64,000 nt of DNA from NCBI RefSeq assembly GCF_900640115.1, contig NZ_CAAAIW010000003.1:62001-126000 (forward strand), written 5' to 3'. The stretch comes from Legionella yabuuchiae. Its GTDB lineage: Bacteria; Pseudomonadota; Gammaproteobacteria; Legionellales; Legionellaceae. The stretch's first letter is position 1; each line of letters starts with the position of its first letter. The translations under genes were made by a program, and so were the position numbers. This document shows positions 26,465 to 35,761 of the stretch, piece after piece. The notes beneath the pieces were generated by a model. The model did no database searches, was not told the origin of the DNA, and saw only the letters and a list, made by a program, of their open reading frames with translations.

Positions 26465-27169
26465 TTACTTCTCTATCGCAATGCGATCATCAAACACAAA
26501 ACAGGTTCCTTGCCAGAGGGATTGTTCCTCAGGAATTTGCTCGAGGTAATTTAATATGCCGCCGTCTAATTGGTAGACTTTCTCAAATCCAAGATTTTTC
26601 AAATAAGCGGTTGATTTTTCACACCGAATACCACCGGTGCAAAACATCGCGATTTTTTTATCTTTTTTATCCATCAGATGCTTATCCACATACTCTGGGA
26701 AATCGCGGAAGTGTTCGGTTTTAGGATTAATCGCATTTTTAAACGTCCCTAATCCAACTTCATAATCATTACGAGTATCGATAACCATCACTTCTGGATC
26801 AGCAATTATCGTATTCCACTCTTCAGGAGAAACATGCTGACCTGGATTGGTTAAAGGATCTACTCCTTCAACACCTAAGGTCACGATTTCTTTCCGAAAT
26901 TTAACTTTTGCTTTAGCAAAAGGCATAAAGTCATCATAGGTTTCTTTAAACGTTAGATCAGATAGCTGTGGCAGGGTTCGTAAGTATTCGTAAAAATAGA
27001 TGATTTCTTCACGGGCGCCTGAAATACTGCCATTTATGCCTTCATGAGCCAAAATAACTGTACCTAGAAGGTTGTGATCATTCATGAGCGTTAGCAACGG
27101 CTCTTTTAAAGATTCATAATTTTCTAGTGGTGTAAATTTATAAAAAGATGCAATGACATACGGTTTCAT
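26465..27169 (-). CDS. trhO: tRNA uridine(34) hydroxylase TrhO (rhodanese-like, YceA)
   Basis: A 234-residue protein with an N-terminal ferredoxin-like segment ([14 protein letters not shown]) and a C-terminal rhodanese domain; the catalytic Cys177 is in [11 protein letters not shown], with Cys183 nearby. TrhO hydroxylates U34 in some tRNAs with oxygen, a step toward 5-methoxyuridine or 5-carboxymethoxyuridine. It is shorter than E. coli TrhO (350), lacking the C-terminal extension, as in many bacteria. It is convergent with murE, with a gap of only three bases. Confidence 0.93.
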   Translation of the reverse strand: MKPYVIASFYKFTPLENYESLKEPLLTLMNDHNLLGTVILAHEGINGSISGAREEIIYFYEYLRTLPQLSDLTFKETYDDFMPFAKAKVKFRKEIVTLGVEGVDPLTNPGQHVSPEEWNTIIADPEVMVIDTRNDYEVGLGTFKNAINPKTEHFRDFPEYVDKHLMDKKDKKIAMFCTGGIRCEKSTAYLKNLGFEKVYQLDGGILNYLEQIPEEQSLWQGTCFVFDDRIAIEK

Positions 27170-27287
27170 GACTTGACCTAATCGAATTAGCGAGTGTTAT
27201 TTTGAACCAAAATGGGATCGTAAAATACCATATTTCAAAATTATAGTGAATATTTTTTGAAATAGACTTCATGAAAGCGTTAATTTT

Positions 27288-28469
27288 TTAGGAGGAAGTC
27301 GGTCTGGGAGATTCCCTTAGGTCACTATCTAGAACTTGTTTTTGTTCTTGAATGTTTTTAAAAAAAGCATTGCGATTAGAATGATTCTTAAGTTCAACTG
27401 CTGGTGCGGGTATTTCAGCCTTCAACCGGCCTTTAAAACTATCCTGAACCTCTTGTGGTAAATGCTGATTTCCTTCAATATTACTCATTAGACGCTGCTC
27501 GTTGTCTTGCAGTTGTTGTTTCAAATTTTGAAGATCAGATTTAATGGTATTGAGTTCATCAATTTGTTTTGCCGTGGAAGATTTAAAAAACGAAGCGATG
27601 TATTTGGCAAGAAAATTAGAAATAGCGACTAAGATTCCATCATATCTGAGTTTAAATTGGTTAATGGATTGGTCAAGCGTGTTAATTCTTTCTAAATAAG
27701 AGGTGTTTTCACGAAGATTTACCACGAGATCTTCAAGCAATTGAGCCACTGCTGTAGCGGCGCTTGCGGCTTTATGCAACTCATCAAGCTCATCCTCTGA
27801 TATAGCTTTAAATTTAGATTTAATCAGTAAAAATGCTTCCTCTTGGGTCTCACTGGGATCAATCACTAAGAACGCTATGAGTTCTAATAAATTAGTTTCA
27901 ATGGCTTGATCGATGTCGCTTTTGCGTTGGTTTAATTGATCTTTACACAAATCAAGACACTCAAGCAGTTTCCGTTTGCTTTCACTATCGATGGTATCCG
28001 GAGTAAACATTTTAACGGTCTTTTGAATAAACGTTGGAGCATAACGGCGGTAAAAGCTAACAGGAAGATAGGTTAAAGTGCTCATTAGTCCATTAATACG
28101 ACTAGTATAGGAAGGTGTAGTTAGCCTACGAGACTGTTCCTCCCATTGCCTGCGAGTGGGTTCATTTAGAATGCGTTGAAACTCGGAGTAACTTAACTCA
28201 ACATCGAGATTTTTGCTTAAAATATTAATAAGATAATCCGACTCAGAATATTTTTTTACAGTTGTACTTAATTCAGCGATATGTCGTTGTGACGCAATAA
28301 CAATTGTTTTGCTGGCCAGATTTTGTTTAAGCGCCGCTAAGATGTGCTCATAGGTAGTCAACGATTCTATCAGCTCTTGTTGGCTAGCTTTTGAAGATAC
28401 AAGTTGAGAGCACTTTTGACTTGAACGTTGAAAAACAGACAGGGGTTGGTGAGAAGAGGATTCTGGCAT
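27288..28469 (-). CDS. Coiled-coil protein of unknown function; effector candidate
   Basis: A 393-residue, mostly helical and charged protein with no signal peptide or obvious membrane span. Long heptad-like stretches lie at about residues 20-85 and 255-340 (for example LNTIKSDLQNLKQQLQDNEQ). The ends are Ser/Pro-rich (MPESSSHQP and RESPRPTSS). No catalytic motif is visible and I do not recognise a family. The ATG start is clear. It stands alone between trhO and pdxB with AT-rich flanks. In a Legionella-like genome such proteins are often type IV secretion substrates, but that is inference. Confidence 0.65.
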   Translation of the reverse strand: MPESSSHQPLSVFQRSSQKCSQLVSSKASQQELIESLTTYEHILAALKQNLASKTIVIASQRHIAELSTTVKKYSESDYLINILSKNLDVELSYSEFQRILNEPTRRQWEEQSRRLTTPSYTSRINGLMSTLTYLPVSFYRRYAPTFIQKTVKMFTPDTIDSESKRKLLECLDLCKDQLNQRKSDIDQAIETNLLELIAFLVIDPSETQEEAFLLIKSKFKAISEDELDELHKAASAATAVAQLLEDLVVNLRENTSYLERINTLDQSINQFKLRYDGILVAISNFLAKYIASFFKSSTAKQIDELNTIKSDLQNLKQQLQDNEQRLMSNIEGNQHLPQEVQDSFKGRLKAEIPAPAVELKNHSNRNAFFKNIQEQKQVLDSDLRESPRPTSS

Positions 28470-28579
28470 AATTATCTCATTTAAAGCTTGAATAGTTTGT
28501 ATGTTGCAGCCAAGCGATTCATAATCAATAAAACGGTATATTGAACTAAGATTATACAGTGATTGTATTTAAAAAACAA

Positions 28580-29650
28580 TTATGGATGTTCAATGCCCAA
28601 AATATTGTTGAGAGTCGAACTTACATGCGGGTTAATGTAACCCTTAAAATCATGGCGGCACTGGTGCGCTTTTCGTAATGAAAGAAACGCTTCTTTTTTG
28701 TTGGTTGCTTGTTTTAAAGCATTCGTTTCATGAATGGGATTATAGAGTGTTAGAACGCAATCTTGCCAGGTTGTATCCGCTTGGCATGGAAGTGGTTTCT
28801 TATCCTCAAGGGATACAACATCAAAATCTAACCCAAGTGCTGTATGAAGTTGTTGGCTTAGCCTGATCACGGCGTTTTGTTTTGCTTCTAGGCTATGACC
28901 GGCAATATGTGGGGTGCATAAGGTGGCGTAATCTACGACTTGAGGATTTATTTCTGGTTCATGTTCAAACACATCGGTACAGTAAATGACTGGATTTTTT
29001 GAGTTTAATAAGGCCTGTTCATTGACTATCCCTCCGCGAGAGGCATTAATTATCACTGTGTTCGCTTGTAATGAATTAATGAACTCTGCATTAATTAAAT
29101 TGTTACTTGGATAGGGCGGATTGGTATGAAAATTAGGATGAATGGTTATTAGAGAACAGCTTTTTAACGCTTGTAGTTCATGGAAGGTTAACGCTTTATT
29201 TCTTGTTGCTTTTATTGGATCAACGCATAATACTTCAAAGCCAAGTGCCTGTAGCCGTGCGTAGACTCGACTTCCAACTTCTCCAAAACCAATCACACCG
29301 GCTTTAACATCGTGTAACAAGTAGCGTTTCTGTAAATAAGCAATGCTGGAAACAACATAATCTGCTACGGCATGCGCATTGGCTCCTTTCGCGTCAAACC
29401 ATCTGATTCCACGTTCTGCTAGGTAATTCGTATCAAGATGATCAATTCCACTGCTGGCGGTTCCAACATATTGCACAGGACTATGATGCAATAAATCGTG
29501 ATTAACTTTTAACGTCGAGCGACAAATTAAAACATCACACTCGTTTATGAGCGCGTTCAACTCTTGTTCTGAGTCGTAGGTGCGTAAGTGAAACGACTGA
29601 GCAAATAATTCATCCAGCCTAGGTAAAGAGGCATCGGCTAAAACGTTCAT
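28580..29650 (-). CDS. pdxB: Erythronate-4-phosphate dehydrogenase PdxB
   Basis: The 356-residue D-2-hydroxyacid dehydrogenase starts MNVLADASLPRLDELF and shows a Rossmann motif GVIGFGEVGSRV near residue 118, the catalytic Arg in INASRGGIVNE near 205 and the His in TPHIAGHS near 250. A PdxB-type C-terminal extension follows. It oxidises erythronate 4-phosphate in the DXP-dependent pathway to pyridoxal phosphate. Its ATG overlaps the stop of the upstream metalloprotease gene by four bases, so the two are probably cotranscribed. SerA is excluded by the start sequence and C-terminal domain. Confidence 0.93.
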   Translation of the reverse strand: MNVLADASLPRLDELFAQSFHLRTYDSEQELNALINECDVLICRSTLKVNHDLLHHSPVQYVGTASSGIDHLDTNYLAERGIRWFDAKGANAHAVADYVVSSIAYLQKRYLLHDVKAGVIGFGEVGSRVYARLQALGFEVLCVDPIKATRNKALTFHELQALKSCSLITIHPNFHTNPPYPSNNLINAEFINSLQANTVIINASRGGIVNEQALLNSKNPVIYCTDVFEHEPEINPQVVDYATLCTPHIAGHSLEAKQNAVIRLSQQLHTALGLDFDVVSLEDKKPLPCQADTTWQDCVLTLYNPIHETNALKQATNKKEAFLSLRKAHQCRHDFKGYINPHVSSTLNNILGIEHP

Positions 29651-30306
29651 ACATTAAAAATAAGTTGAATCATAGTGAGTGACCAGTATAGCAGGGGGCC
29701 GATCAACCAGTTTAACATTCCAGTAAATAACAAAATCAACAAAATAAAAAGACCATACCGTTCAAGTCTTAAATACAAATAAGATTGTTGAGGAGGAAGG
29801 ATGCCTGCTACGATTCGGCTGCCGTCTAAAGGAGGAACCGGTATTAAATTGATATAGGCCAATACTAGGTTAATCAAAATACCAGCTTGAGAGGTCAGTA
29901 AAAGAAACGCTGCGGGTGAAGAAGTTTCAGGGCTAAGAAAGGTAGATAATTTCAGGCAACCCGCCCAAAATATAGCCATAACAAAGTTAATTCCAGGGCC
30001 TGCAAAGGCAACCAGTGCCATATCGCGTCTTGGTTGACGAAGCTGATACCAGTTTATCGGTACCGGTTTCGCCCAGCCGAATACAAAGTGAAACTGAGTG
30101 GCAATCGCAATAAAGATTGGAACCAATATGGTGCCAATTAAGTCAATATGCTTCATTGGATTTAAACTCAAACGACCAAGCATTTTAGCGGTGGTATCTC
30201 CACAACGACTTGCAATGAATGCATGCGCGGCTTCATGCAAGGTAATTGCAAAGATTAAGGGAAGGGCCCAGACGACGATTTTTTGAATAATAGTTAATGA
30301 CTGCAT
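29647..30306 (-). CDS. Site-2-protease-type M50 membrane metalloprotease
   Basis: The chosen ATG (30306) gives 219 residues and has an AAGG ribosome-binding site; a GTG at 30372 upstream would add a basic stretch before the first membrane helix. The zinc site is HEAAH (His24, His28) in the first membrane helix and the third ligand lies in VPPLDGSRI near residue 165. Four to six membrane helices are apparent. This small form matches the FtsW-neighbour-free Rv/YwhC-type M50 peptidases (COG1994), whose substrates are mostly unknown. It overlaps pdxB by four bases. Confidence 0.9.
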   Translation of the reverse strand: MQSLTIIQKIVVWALPLIFAITLHEAAHAFIASRCGDTTAKMLGRLSLNPMKHIDLIGTILVPIFIAIATQFHFVFGWAKPVPINWYQLRQPRRDMALVAFAGPGINFVMAIFWAGCLKLSTFLSPETSSPAAFLLLTSQAGILINLVLAYINLIPVPPLDGSRIVAGILPPQQSYLYLRLERYGLFILLILLFTGMLNWLIGPLLYWSLTMIQLIFNV

Positions 30307-30678
30307 GACACCTTCTCTTGTTATAAAGTGGCCATTGTTCCTTATTTTTTTGAATTTGAAAAGAGCAAACACCTAAAGCCTGGTCCTTAGAGATTGGCCA
30401 TTTATAAAAACGCCGAATATTGTCGTCTTATAACTCCCATCCAATTCTGTCGCAAGCCTTGCTTATTAGCCATTATTATAAAAATGGCCCAAAACGAGTA
30501 TCTTCAGGCGAATGGTTATACCGGTGATTGTTCAAAATGCGTGATTTATGCTTTTTCTTTTTTACCCAGGAGAAAAAAATAAATGCGCCTAAAACACGAA
30601 TTTTGAACGATCACGGGTATATGGGCACTATAATTGCGTTATAATAACCTACCTTGTCTAATATTTGTTGTAAAAACC
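30307..30678. other. Intergenic region before the deaminase-like gene
   Basis: The region holds an imperfect inverted repeat (TTGGCCATTTATAA at 30394-30407 against TTATAAAAATGGCCCAA at 30476-30492) and palindromic element copy 3 (30516-30622). The remaining 55 bases before the ATG probably carry the promoter (TTATAAT near 30639). No coding sequence is supported in it. Confidence 0.45.
30516..30622. repeat. Nested palindromic repeat element, copy 3 (short form)
   Basis: The left end TTATACCGGTGATTGTTC and right end GAACGATCACGGGTATAT carry the same outer repeats as the other copies, and GTGATTTATGCTTTTTCTTTT is shared with copy 2. The inner hairpin of about 55 bases is absent, giving 107 rather than about 161 bases. 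The element ends about 55 bases upstream of the deaminase-like gene. Confidence 0.8.
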
Positions 30679-32199
30679 ATGAAGCGTCATATTACAAGTA
30701 TCGTTAAAGATAAGCTAACCGAGGCTGGATTTTATACTGACCGTTGTAAAGGACGTGTTCGAGCTCAAATTGTTCAGCGCGCCATTAATGCAAACTTTCA
30801 AATGGAAGCTGTCTTCAAACATATTGAACTTGAATTTATTTTTTTACTTAAAGCACAACGTTTGAATAATGCGGATATTAAAAGCGCTATTCTTCGATTA
30901 AGGGAAATTGAGTGTATTAATGAGATTTGTGAACGCTTAAAAGAGTTGATTATTAAAGAGGTATCGGAGTTTGAATCTTCAGAAACTCAAGATAACTATG
31001 TAAAAGAAGATGCTTATTTATCTTTACTTTTTGATGAGATGGACATCACGGCAGGGTTAAGGCGATGGGTTGAAGATGAATATGCTCCAGTAGATGCTAG
31101 GATTGAAGTGACCAAGCATCGAAAGGTCAGGCGCTATGATAGCCTCTCCCGTATTATTGCCTCACAAAGTTCTTCTGTTTCAGTGTGTGGCGCTGTAACG
31201 ATAGATACAAGGTCTGCTCAACCAAGATTAATTATTAGTGCGAACATGAGCTCTGCTGTAGCTGAACCTCGATTTTTAGAGGAAATTAAATTTAAATTAA
31301 GCGTATTAAAATCTTTTTTTTCGACTTATCAATTTGGGTTGGCGGATTTACCTGACGAATCTCGCTGCCATGAGTTATCTTTAAAGTTGTTTCATCAGCT
31401 CTTTCCAAGCTATTTAGCTTCACCACAAACAGGTCAACAAGTCGGTACTCTTGAACAAGCGGTATTTAAGCTGACGCATACAGTCTTGTATGATCCAGAA
31501 ACATTTTCAGAGGAAGAAAAAAAGGCATTTCTAGGTGCTCCTGTTATCCTACTTCCCAGCGTTATTGGTGATCATGTCGAAATGCTGATTACTCATATTA
31601 CGCCAAGAGGCTTCATACAAAGCCATGAATCCCTTCCATCTTCTTTAGAGGCTAAGAATTTAAGATTTATTCATGCAGAGCAATTAATTGCAACGTATCT
31701 TTATAACTATTTAAAGATTCCAAGGGAAACAAAGTTTATTTTTGGTATCTCCAAACTTTGTTGCGCTACATGCAGTGGGTTTCTTGAGGCGTATCCTAAT
31801 GTACTATTTCGTGGTCATCATCAACAACAATATGAAGGGGTCATTAATTTAAACACTGGCGTTCGTTCTGCCAGCTCAACTTTAAAAAAAGGACCAACTG
31901 CCCCGGAAAGTAGTCCAATGAAAACACCATACAAATCCAGGACAAGCGGTGCTTTGCCCACAGGAGCGTCGCTTGAGGATGGAGAGACTGGTGTGCCAAG
32001 AGTCCAAAGAGTAATCAGTTTTAAAAAATTTTTTTTGGAGGCGAGTAGCGTAAGTGCAGCTTCCACTACTGGTAGACAAGCTTCTAGCTCCCCTACTGAC
32101 GCTCTTCTAGCTCATGGTGTGTTTAGTTTAAGGTTTCCTCTACCGCCAATTGAGGAACATATTGATACAATTGATCCCAGGTTGGGGCGAATGGCCTAA
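30679..32199 (+). CDS. Putative cytidine-deaminase-fold protein (OTT_1508-like), effector or toxin candidate
   Basis: From the ATG at 30679 the product has 506 residues; a TTG at 30634 would add 15. A deaminase-like core spans about 160-400: a strand pair SVCGAVTID and RLIISANM (168-190), then FIHAEQLIATYL with His332-Ala-Glu334, and GISKLCCATCSGFLE with Cys362 and Cys365. The H-A-E plus C-x-x-C set is the zinc and catalytic signature of the deaminase superfamily, and the GISK-CC-C arrangement recalls the OTT_1508-like family of intracellular bacteria and fungi. A helical N-terminus (1-150) and a Ser/Thr-rich tail (from about 400) flank it. There is no signal peptide. Substrate and secretion are unknown. 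It stands alone and seems unrelated to its neighbours. Confidence 0.7.
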   Translation: MKRHITSIVKDKLTEAGFYTDRCKGRVRAQIVQRAINANFQMEAVFKHIELEFIFLLKAQRLNNADIKSAILRLREIECINEICERLKELIIKEVSEFESSETQDNYVKEDAYLSLLFDEMDITAGLRRWVEDEYAPVDARIEVTKHRKVRRYDSLSRIIASQSSSVSVCGAVTIDTRSAQPRLIISANMSSAVAEPRFLEEIKFKLSVLKSFFSTYQFGLADLPDESRCHELSLKLFHQLFPSYLASPQTGQQVGTLEQAVFKLTHTVLYDPETFSEEEKKAFLGAPVILLPSVIGDHVEMLITHITPRGFIQSHESLPSSLEAKNLRFIHAEQLIATYLYNYLKIPRETKFIFGISKLCCATCSGFLEAYPNVLFRGHHQQQYEGVINLNTGVRSASSTLKKGPTAPESSPMKTPYKSRTSGALPTGASLEDGETGVPRVQRVISFKKFFLEASSVSAASTTGRQASSSPTDALLAHGVFSLRFPLPPIEEHIDTIDPRLGRMA

Positions 32200-32287
32200 T
32201 TTCTTTACCTCACAAAACCCCTGGCAATTAACGCTCGGCTTTAATATCATTGCGAATTATTTTTTTTATTCATAGAAGGCGCGCAGG

Positions 32288-33949
32288 TTGCCAAAACTAA
32301 ATCCATACTTACAGCTAATTCTTTTATCTCTACTCTTGTTTTTGCCTGGGATAGCCAGTATGCCTGTAATTGACCGCGACGAGGCTCATTTTGCTCAGGC
32401 AACGAGACAGATGTTACAAACGGATTCTTATTTTCAAATCCGTTTTCAAGATAAAACGCGATTTCAAAAACCTCCAGGAATTAACTGGCTACAAGCCGCT
32501 AGCGTGAAGCTATTTAGCCATGAAGATGCTCAAGCCATTTGGCCTTACCGGATTCCTTCTGTCCTAGGCGCATTGCTGGCTGTTTTACTTACGTTTTATT
32601 TTGCAAGCCAAGTCATTCCACAACAAACAGCACTTATTGGTTCAGCGTTTCTCGCATGTTCTTTGCTGTTAGTGGTTGAATCGCATATGGCGGTTATTGA
32701 TACTTCTTTATTATCCTCTGTCGTGCTCATGCAGGGGGCTCTTTGGGTGATTTATCGCGCGGGATATGACGAAATTAGAGCTCATTGGTGTTGGGCGCTG
32801 CTCTTTTGGTTAGCGATGGCCTATGGGTTTGTCTTAAAGGGGGTGACCCCTTTGGTTGGTGTTTTATCAACGGTAACGTTATGCATCATCGATAAACGGG
32901 TTCGTTGGTTGCGTGGATTGCATTTAGGATGGGGCTTGAGTTTATTTTTAATTTTAAGTTTAACGTGGTTATTTCTTGTAAATGCAGCAGAACAAAGTAA
33001 CTATCTCCTGCAAATGATCCACAAAGATCTGTTGCCTAAATTACAAGGGGGACATGAATCGCATGGTAAGCCCCCTTTATTTCATTTAGTAATTTTACCA
33101 TTGACGATATGGCCTGCCTCCTTATTTTTATGGCAGGGAGCAACCTATGCGTTTACACAAAAACATCAACCTATGGTCAAATTCTTGCTGGCTTGGATTA
33201 TTCCAACTTGGGTGTTTTTTGAGTTAATGCCTACCAAGTTACCGCAATACGTATTGCCTACTTTCCCTGCTTTATGCTTATTGTTAGCTCTAGGAATTAC
33301 GTCAAGTCAGCCTAAATTTAAATCAGGAATATGGCTGCATGTTCTTCAAGTGTTGTGGGGGGTATTAACGGTTGGTCTGGCGACAGCACTTTTGGTTCTA
33401 CCTTATCTTGTGATGCAAAAAGTCACACTTTCTGCCATTATTGTGTTTTGGATTTTAGGGATTCTCGGGGTAACTTGTGTTTATTTTGCTTGGAAAGAAA
33501 GATATAAATCTGCCAGTTACAGCGCTATTTTAGCTGCCGTTTTATCATTTCCTGTCATTTTTTTCTGTTTACTGCCCCAACTTAAGCCTTTATGGATCTC
33601 GCATAATGTTGCACAAGCCATTAACTCCAAGGTTCTTTCTGAAGAAAAACCACTTATAGTGGTTGGATACAGTGAGCCCAGCTTAGTCTTTTATTTGAAT
33701 ACAAAAAATGTATTGTTTACCAATCAAGAAACCGCGCTTAATTTACTTGCAAATAAACAAGGTCTTCTATTGATTGATGAGGAAACGTTTGCAAATCTCC
33801 CTAATCACGATTGGCTAACCATTCTTGCTCGAATTCATGGCTTTAACTACAGCAAAGGAACATGGGTAAAACTGCTTTTGATTGAACGACAATACCCTCT
33901 GTCCAATCATGTTGACAATAAAACAATTAAAAAGGGCAATCATGAATAA
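32288..33949 (+). CDS. ArnT-like lipid A / polyprenyl-phosphate-sugar glycosyltransferase (GT83/PMT type)
   Basis: A 553-residue protein with about 11-12 membrane helices. After the first helix comes VIDRDEAHFAQATRQML with the acidic pair Asp29/Asp31-Glu32, the catalytic motif of ArnT/PMT enzymes, and later FQKPPGINWLQA. These enzymes move a sugar from undecaprenyl phosphate to lipid A (ArnT) on the periplasmic face. The start is TTG (32288) with AGAAGG upstream; the next ATG would remove the first helix. It overlaps the PAP2 gene by eight bases and precedes a DPM1-like transferase, so a complete donor-and-transfer route is likely. The sugar is unknown, hence no symbol. Confidence 0.87.
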   Translation: MPKLNPYLQLILLSLLLFLPGIASMPVIDRDEAHFAQATRQMLQTDSYFQIRFQDKTRFQKPPGINWLQAASVKLFSHEDAQAIWPYRIPSVLGALLAVLLTFYFASQVIPQQTALIGSAFLACSLLLVVESHMAVIDTSLLSSVVLMQGALWVIYRAGYDEIRAHWCWALLFWLAMAYGFVLKGVTPLVGVLSTVTLCIIDKRVRWLRGLHLGWGLSLFLILSLTWLFLVNAAEQSNYLLQMIHKDLLPKLQGGHESHGKPPLFHLVILPLTIWPASLFLWQGATYAFTQKHQPMVKFLLAWIIPTWVFFELMPTKLPQYVLPTFPALCLLLALGITSSQPKFKSGIWLHVLQVLWGVLTVGLATALLVLPYLVMQKVTLSAIIVFWILGILGVTCVYFAWKERYKSASYSAILAAVLSFPVIFFCLLPQLKPLWISHNVAQAINSKVLSEEKPLIVVGYSEPSLVFYLNTKNVLFTNQETALNLLANKQGLLLIDEETFANLPNHDWLTILARIHGFNYSKGTWVKLLLIERQYPLSNHVDNKTIKKGNHE

Positions 33950-34628
33950 ATTAAAACGAAACCTCCCTACACCATTTGACCGATTGATGTCTCTTATGAC
34001 AACGCCTTGGTTTGCAATCAGCTATTTTTTACTCGTTGCACTATGTTTTCTTTATATTGACCAGCCTTTAGCGCTCTTTTTTCAAAGCCTGGATGTAGAA
34101 TCCAATTTTCCGATTTTAGTTTGGATTACTAATATTGGCTTAGGGGGGATTTATATTGTTTCTCTTTTTATCCTAGTGATCGTGTTTCGTTATATCTATC
34201 AACGCCCGGTCTGGGAAAAAAGAGTCTGGTTTCTTTGGTTATGTGTCGTTATCCCAAGTCTAATTTGTTTGATTTTAAAATATACTTTGGGTCGAGCACG
34301 TCCTATGTTGTTGTTTAACGATGGATTGTATGGATTTTATGGGTTTAAAACGAAGGCTGCCTATTGGTCATTTCCCTCAGGCCATACTACTACAATAACA
34401 GGATTGGCTTTCGGGCTATGCATTATTTTTCCAAAATATGCTTACGCCTTTCTTATTACCGCGCTTTGCATCGCAACTTCAAGAGTCCTTTTAACTCATC
34501 ACTATTTAAGTGATGTGCTTATGGCAGCTTATTTGTCGTTTTTAGAAGTAGCGATTATTTATTGGTGGTATCAACGCAAACTTGGAGTTTCTCAGTTATC
34601 TGTGAGGCAACAAAATTATTCAGCTTAA
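33942..34628 (+). CDS. PAP2-family membrane phosphatase (LpxE/LpxF or UppP-like)
   Basis: The ATG at 33942 (AAGGG site) gives 228 residues with about six membrane helices. All three PAP2 signatures are complete: KYTLGRARP (Lys113 to Arg120-Pro121), PSGH (145-148) and SR-x5-H-x3-D (Ser180 to Asp191). Such enzymes remove phosphate from lipid A or recycle undecaprenyl pyrophosphate in the periplasm. Its place after the ArnT-like gene favours a lipid A or carrier-lipid role. A longer in-frame start at 33882 lies inside the previous gene and is rejected. Confidence 0.9.
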   Translation: MNKLKRNLPTPFDRLMSLMTTPWFAISYFLLVALCFLYIDQPLALFFQSLDVESNFPILVWITNIGLGGIYIVSLFILVIVFRYIYQRPVWEKRVWFLWLCVVIPSLICLILKYTLGRARPMLLFNDGLYGFYGFKTKAAYWSFPSGHTTTITGLAFGLCIIFPKYAYAFLITALCIATSRVLLTHHYLSDVLMAAYLSFLEVAIIYWWYQRKLGVSQLSVRQQNYSA

Positions 34629-34724
34629 TATGGAATGCGTCTTATTCTTATTGCCTTGGGTCTAGAATAGAATTGATTAATTACGATATAATGCCTAACT
34701 TTTGACGAGTTTAGGTTGCCTAAG

Positions 34725-35456
34725 ATGTCTGTAGAGTCGCCCATTGAATTATCAATTATCATCCCAGTTTACAATGAAGTAGATAATGTAGAAGGCTTAT
34801 ATCAAGAAGTCGTCACAGCGCTTCCAACAAGCCAGTATAAGTTTGAAGTAATTTATGTGGACGATGGCAGTACCGATGGCACCAAAGAAAAACTACTTGC
34901 GCTGGTAAACGCTTACGATAATCTGCAGGGCGTGTTTCATAAGCATAACTATGGTCAAAGCGCGGCGTTGTTAAGCGGCGCTCGTGCCGCTAGATACCCA
35001 CTACTGGTTACCATGGACGGGGATGGTCAAAATGATCCTGCGGATATCCCACGGTTGTATAAACACGCGCTTACCCCAAATACGATTGTGCTCGGAAATC
35101 GCCAGAAACGAGATGATAATGCACTACGGCGTTTATCATCCAGAATTGGTAATAACGTTCGCCAATGGATTCTTAATGATGAATGCCCAGACACAGGTTG
35201 TAGCCTAAAATTGTTCCCGCGCGATGCCTTTTTAATGCTACCCCATTTTAATCATATGCATCGTTTTATACCGGCCTTGTTTAAACGCGCAGGCTTTAGG
35301 TTGGTTAATGTTAAAGTCAACCATCGTCCTCGTCTTCATGGCGTATCAAAGTATGGTGTAATGAATCGTCTTTTTGTTGGGATTCATGATTTAATAGGTA
35401 TGCGCTGGTTATTAAAACGTCCCTGCGCACCGGAGGTTAACAATGTTGAACGTTGA
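34725..35456 (+). CDS. DPM1/ArnC-like GT2 glycosyltransferase
   Basis: The 243-residue GT-A protein has LSIIIPVYNEVDNVEGL at the N-terminus, VDDGSTDGTK near 43, the metal-binding MDGDGQNDP near 97 and the acceptor-loop segment TGCSLKLF near 153. There is no C-terminal membrane pair, so it resembles dolichol-phosphate-mannose synthase DPM1 more than ArnC. It would charge undecaprenyl phosphate with a sugar on the cytoplasmic side for the ArnT-like enzyme. An upstream TTG (34716) is an alternative start. It overlaps the next gene by 14 bases. Confidence 0.88.
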   Translation: MSVESPIELSIIIPVYNEVDNVEGLYQEVVTALPTSQYKFEVIYVDDGSTDGTKEKLLALVNAYDNLQGVFHKHNYGQSAALLSGARAARYPLLVTMDGDGQNDPADIPRLYKHALTPNTIVLGNRQKRDDNALRRLSSRIGNNVRQWILNDECPDTGCSLKLFPRDAFLMLPHFNHMHRFIPALFKRAGFRLVNVKVNHRPRLHGVSKYGVMNRLFVGIHDLIGMRWLLKRPCAPEVNNVER

Positions 35457-35748
35457 GTATGTATGGTTAGGTGTTGGTCTTTTGGGACAAGCAATTTTTT
35501 CAGCGCGCTTTATCGTTCAATGGTTGGTGAGTGAAAAAGTAAAGCGCAGCGTTATTCCTGTGGCCTTTTGGTATTTAAGTTTGTTAGGTGGTATCACCTT
35601 ATTGGCGTATTCGATTTATAAACGTGATCCAGTGTTTATTTTAGGCCAATCCACTGGGGTATTTATTTATTCTAGAAATTTGTTGCTTATCCAACGAGAA
35701 CGAATCTCACGGAGTCAAACATTAAAACAAGCGAAAGGCTCCATTTAG
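35443..35748 (+). CDS. Lipid A biosynthesis N-terminal (LAB_N) domain membrane protein
   Basis: A 101-residue protein made almost only of the LAB_N domain: three hydrophobic helices with GQAIFSARFIVQWLVSEK in the first loop and IYSRNLLLI near the end. The domain also occurs in front of some lipid A and GT2 proteins and resembles SemiSWEET-like three-helix bundles; it may move or bind a lipid-linked sugar. It overlaps the GT2 gene by 14 bases, so the pair is translationally coupled. Function is inferred from this association. Confidence 0.88.
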   Translation: MLNVEYVWLGVGLLGQAIFSARFIVQWLVSEKVKRSVIPVAFWYLSLLGGITLLAYSIYKRDPVFILGQSTGVFIYSRNLLLIQRERISRSQTLKQAKGSI

Positions 35749-35761
35749 CAAATTGTACAAC

